Shown: piece by piece, positions 62,927-64,000 of the stretch
Numbering within the stretch: the stretch's first letter is position 1
How the letters are laid out: each line of letters opens with the position of its first letter
Source: Bacillota bacterium
GTDB taxonomy: Bacteria > Bacillota > Clostridia > Christensenellales > CAG-138
Assembly: GCA_023435025.1 (NCBI GenBank)
Contig: JAEYSE010000093.1
Span: forward strand, 23,439-87,438
DNA: 64,000 nt
Reading direction: 5' to 3'
Notes under the pieces: generated by a model
Told to the model about the DNA's origin: nothing
The model's database searches: none
What the model saw: only the letters and a program-made list of their open reading frames with translations
Position numbers and translations under genes: made by a program

Positions 62927-63994
62927 TCAGCTGTAATACGCAATACCGAGGTCTTCGATCATTTTCTTATAGGTTGCATTCGCATCCGCAAAATACTTGG
63001 TGAAGTCAGCGGTATTCTGGTACATAACCGGCTGGCCCATACCGATCATGGTGGTTAAGAACTCTTCATCGCCGCAGATATCCGCAAAGAGTTTCTCATA
63101 ATAGGCCTTAATCTCATCGGGAGTGTTCTTGGGAACAGCGATGCCCTTGATGGAGCCATATGCCCAGAAATCAATACCCTGCTCGACCAACGTCGGGACA
63201 TCAGACATCGCGGGATCGCGCTCATCAGCAGCAACGCCCAGAAGCTTGAGCTGGCCGGACTGCACATAGGGCAGCACGTCGGAGGGATGGCCGCCGCCGA
63301 TCATGTAGGTGCCGGAGAGCAGGTCGGTGATGGCGCCAGCGGTGCCGTCATGAGGAACGATGTTCATGTTGGTCTTGGTGTAATACTGGAATGCCTTGAA
63401 CACCAAGTCAACCGTGCCGTTCGCGGTGGAGGAGGAAACGGTGATGGGTTTGCCGGACTCGTTGGACCACTTTACAACGTCAGCCAGGGTGTTGAATTCC
63501 GAATCCGCCAGAGTAGCGATCATAACGGTGTGGACAGAGAGACGGCAGACGGGATCGAGCGCTTTGAACGGATCATACTCCATCTCCTGCAGGTAAGGCA
63601 TGGACATATCGCAGCCCGAGCCGTAAGCGAGAACCAATGTCTGGCCGTCGGGTTTTGCGGCAGCTACATACAGCGAGCCGGTAACGCCGCCGCCGCCGGG
63701 CATATTGGTAATAACAACGGGCTGGTCGCAGTACTTGCTCCACACCTTTTCCACGGCACGGCCGAGAAGGTCAGACGAGCCGCCGGCGCCGTACGGTACA
63801 ACGATCTCAACGGGGCCTGAGGGCTTCCAGCCTTCAGGTGCGGGTGCGGCAGTGGGTTCAGCGGGAGCACCAGTCCCCGCGGGGGCTTCGGTCGCAACGG
63901 GTGCGGGGGTAGGCGCAGCAGGCGCAGGCGTGCAACCAACCGCAACAACCGCCATCATCACCAGCAGCGCTGCCGCGATAATGGATTTCCACAT
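62927..63994 (-). CDS. TctC/Bug-type solute-binding lipoprotein, start near window edge
   Basis: A protein of at least 355 residues. The signal peptide ends with the lipobox VAVGC, followed by a Pro/Ala/Thr-rich linker of about 45 residues. The binding domain has the Bug-family motifs VEIVVPYGAGGSSDLLGRAV, ITNMPGGGGVTGS, and SGTYMIGGGHPSDVLPYVQSG. Tripartite tricarboxylate transporters use such proteins to capture organic acids. The membrane subunits are not in the window. No RBS is visible before ATG 63994, six bases from the edge, so the real start may lie outside. Confidence 0.9.
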   Translation of the reverse strand: MWKSIIAAALLVMMAVVAVGCTPAPAAPTPAPVATEAPAGTGAPAEPTAAPAPEGWKPSGPVEIVVPYGAGGSSDLLGRAVEKVWSKYCDQPVVITNMPGGGGVTGSLYVAAAKPDGQTLVLAYGSGCDMSMPYLQEMEYDPFKALDPVCRLSVHTVMIATLADSEFNTLADVVKWSNESGKPITVSSSTANGTVDLVFKAFQYYTKTNMNIVPHDGTAGAITDLLSGTYMIGGGHPSDVLPYVQSGQLKLLGVAADERDPAMSDVPTLVEQGIDFWAYGSIKGIAVPKNTPDEIKAYYEKLFADICGDEEFLTTMIGMGQPVMYQNTADFTKYFADANATYKKMIEDLGIAYYS

Positions 63995-64000
63995 TTTCTG

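Overview
The window looks like a chromosomal segment of an anaerobic, probably motile Firmicute of the class Clostridia, roughly mid-50s percent G+C by eye. Supporting signs are strong AGGAGG-type ribosome binding sites, YycJ/WalJ and RlmH homologues, DUF5711, CvpA, DUF815 and PadR/DUF1700/DUF4097 families, a split transketolase, and a DUF2148 ferredoxin-like protein. I see no phage, insertion sequence, CRISPR array, rRNA or tRNA. The ends cut an MBL-fold hydrolase gene (left) and possibly the start of a TctC-type binding protein (right).

Layout. 1-5.0 kb: housekeeping and hydrolase genes (MBL hydrolase, PhzF-like protein, RlmH, CPBP protease, WalJ-like nuclease, two small paralogues of which one is broken, alpha/beta hydrolase). 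5.1-15.1 kb: a Tad/Flp pilus operon on the minus strand, transcribed from about 15.1 kb: TadG-like, prepilin peptidase, Flp pilin, TadE-like, CpaB, TadZ, TadA, TadB, TadC, DUF192, coiled-coil protein. Its leader and the gap after the first gene contain three RNA elements that match the GEMM-I cyclic di-GMP aptamer, each followed by an intrinsic terminator. 15.1-18.2 kb: MsrAB and a membrane diguanylate cyclase (GGDEF with an RxxD site), so a maker of the ligand lies beside the sensors. 18.3-25.9 kb: a large regulator with two helix-turn-helix units, pyruvate kinase, MFS exporter, DUF2148 protein, XRE-cupin regulator and a divergent LysE exporter.

26.1-36.7 kb: GIN-domain lipoprotein, a DapF-like protein in which both catalytic cysteines are serine, two paralogous chemoreceptors with matching sigma-28-like promoters, GapN, and an AraC/GyrI-like regulator. 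36.7-41.4 kb: a putative Cys/His protein, CTP synthase, and a padR-DUF1700-DUF4097 operon. 41.5-47.8 kb: a DUF815-like ATPase, a tandem pair of membrane paralogues, oligoendopeptidase F, and a DUF695/RraB-like protein. 48.0-52.0 kb: four DnaA-box-like sites, then glutamine synthetase, an ANTAR regulator, DUF5711 and CvpA. 52.1-54.3 kb: PNPOx-like, GNAT-YoaP and aldo/keto reductase genes.

54.5-64 kb: a catabolic cluster. A TctC-like binding protein, a sugar phosphate isomerase/epimerase family protein, a split transketolase, tartronate semialdehyde reductase, a methylmalonate/malonate semialdehyde dehydrogenase and a D-2-hydroxyacid dehydrogenase are co-oriented. A divergent glycerate kinase carries a clear operator. 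A 3' fragment of the reductase gene is duplicated inside the cluster. The chemistry points to D-glycerate and 2-phosphoglycerate as exit products, but the imported substrate cannot be read from the sequence.

The most striking system is the local cyclic di-GMP circuit: diguanylate cyclase, three serial riboswitch-terminator gates, and a pilus operon. One of the three aptamers has an A where c-di-GMP aptamers usually have the ligand-contacting G20.
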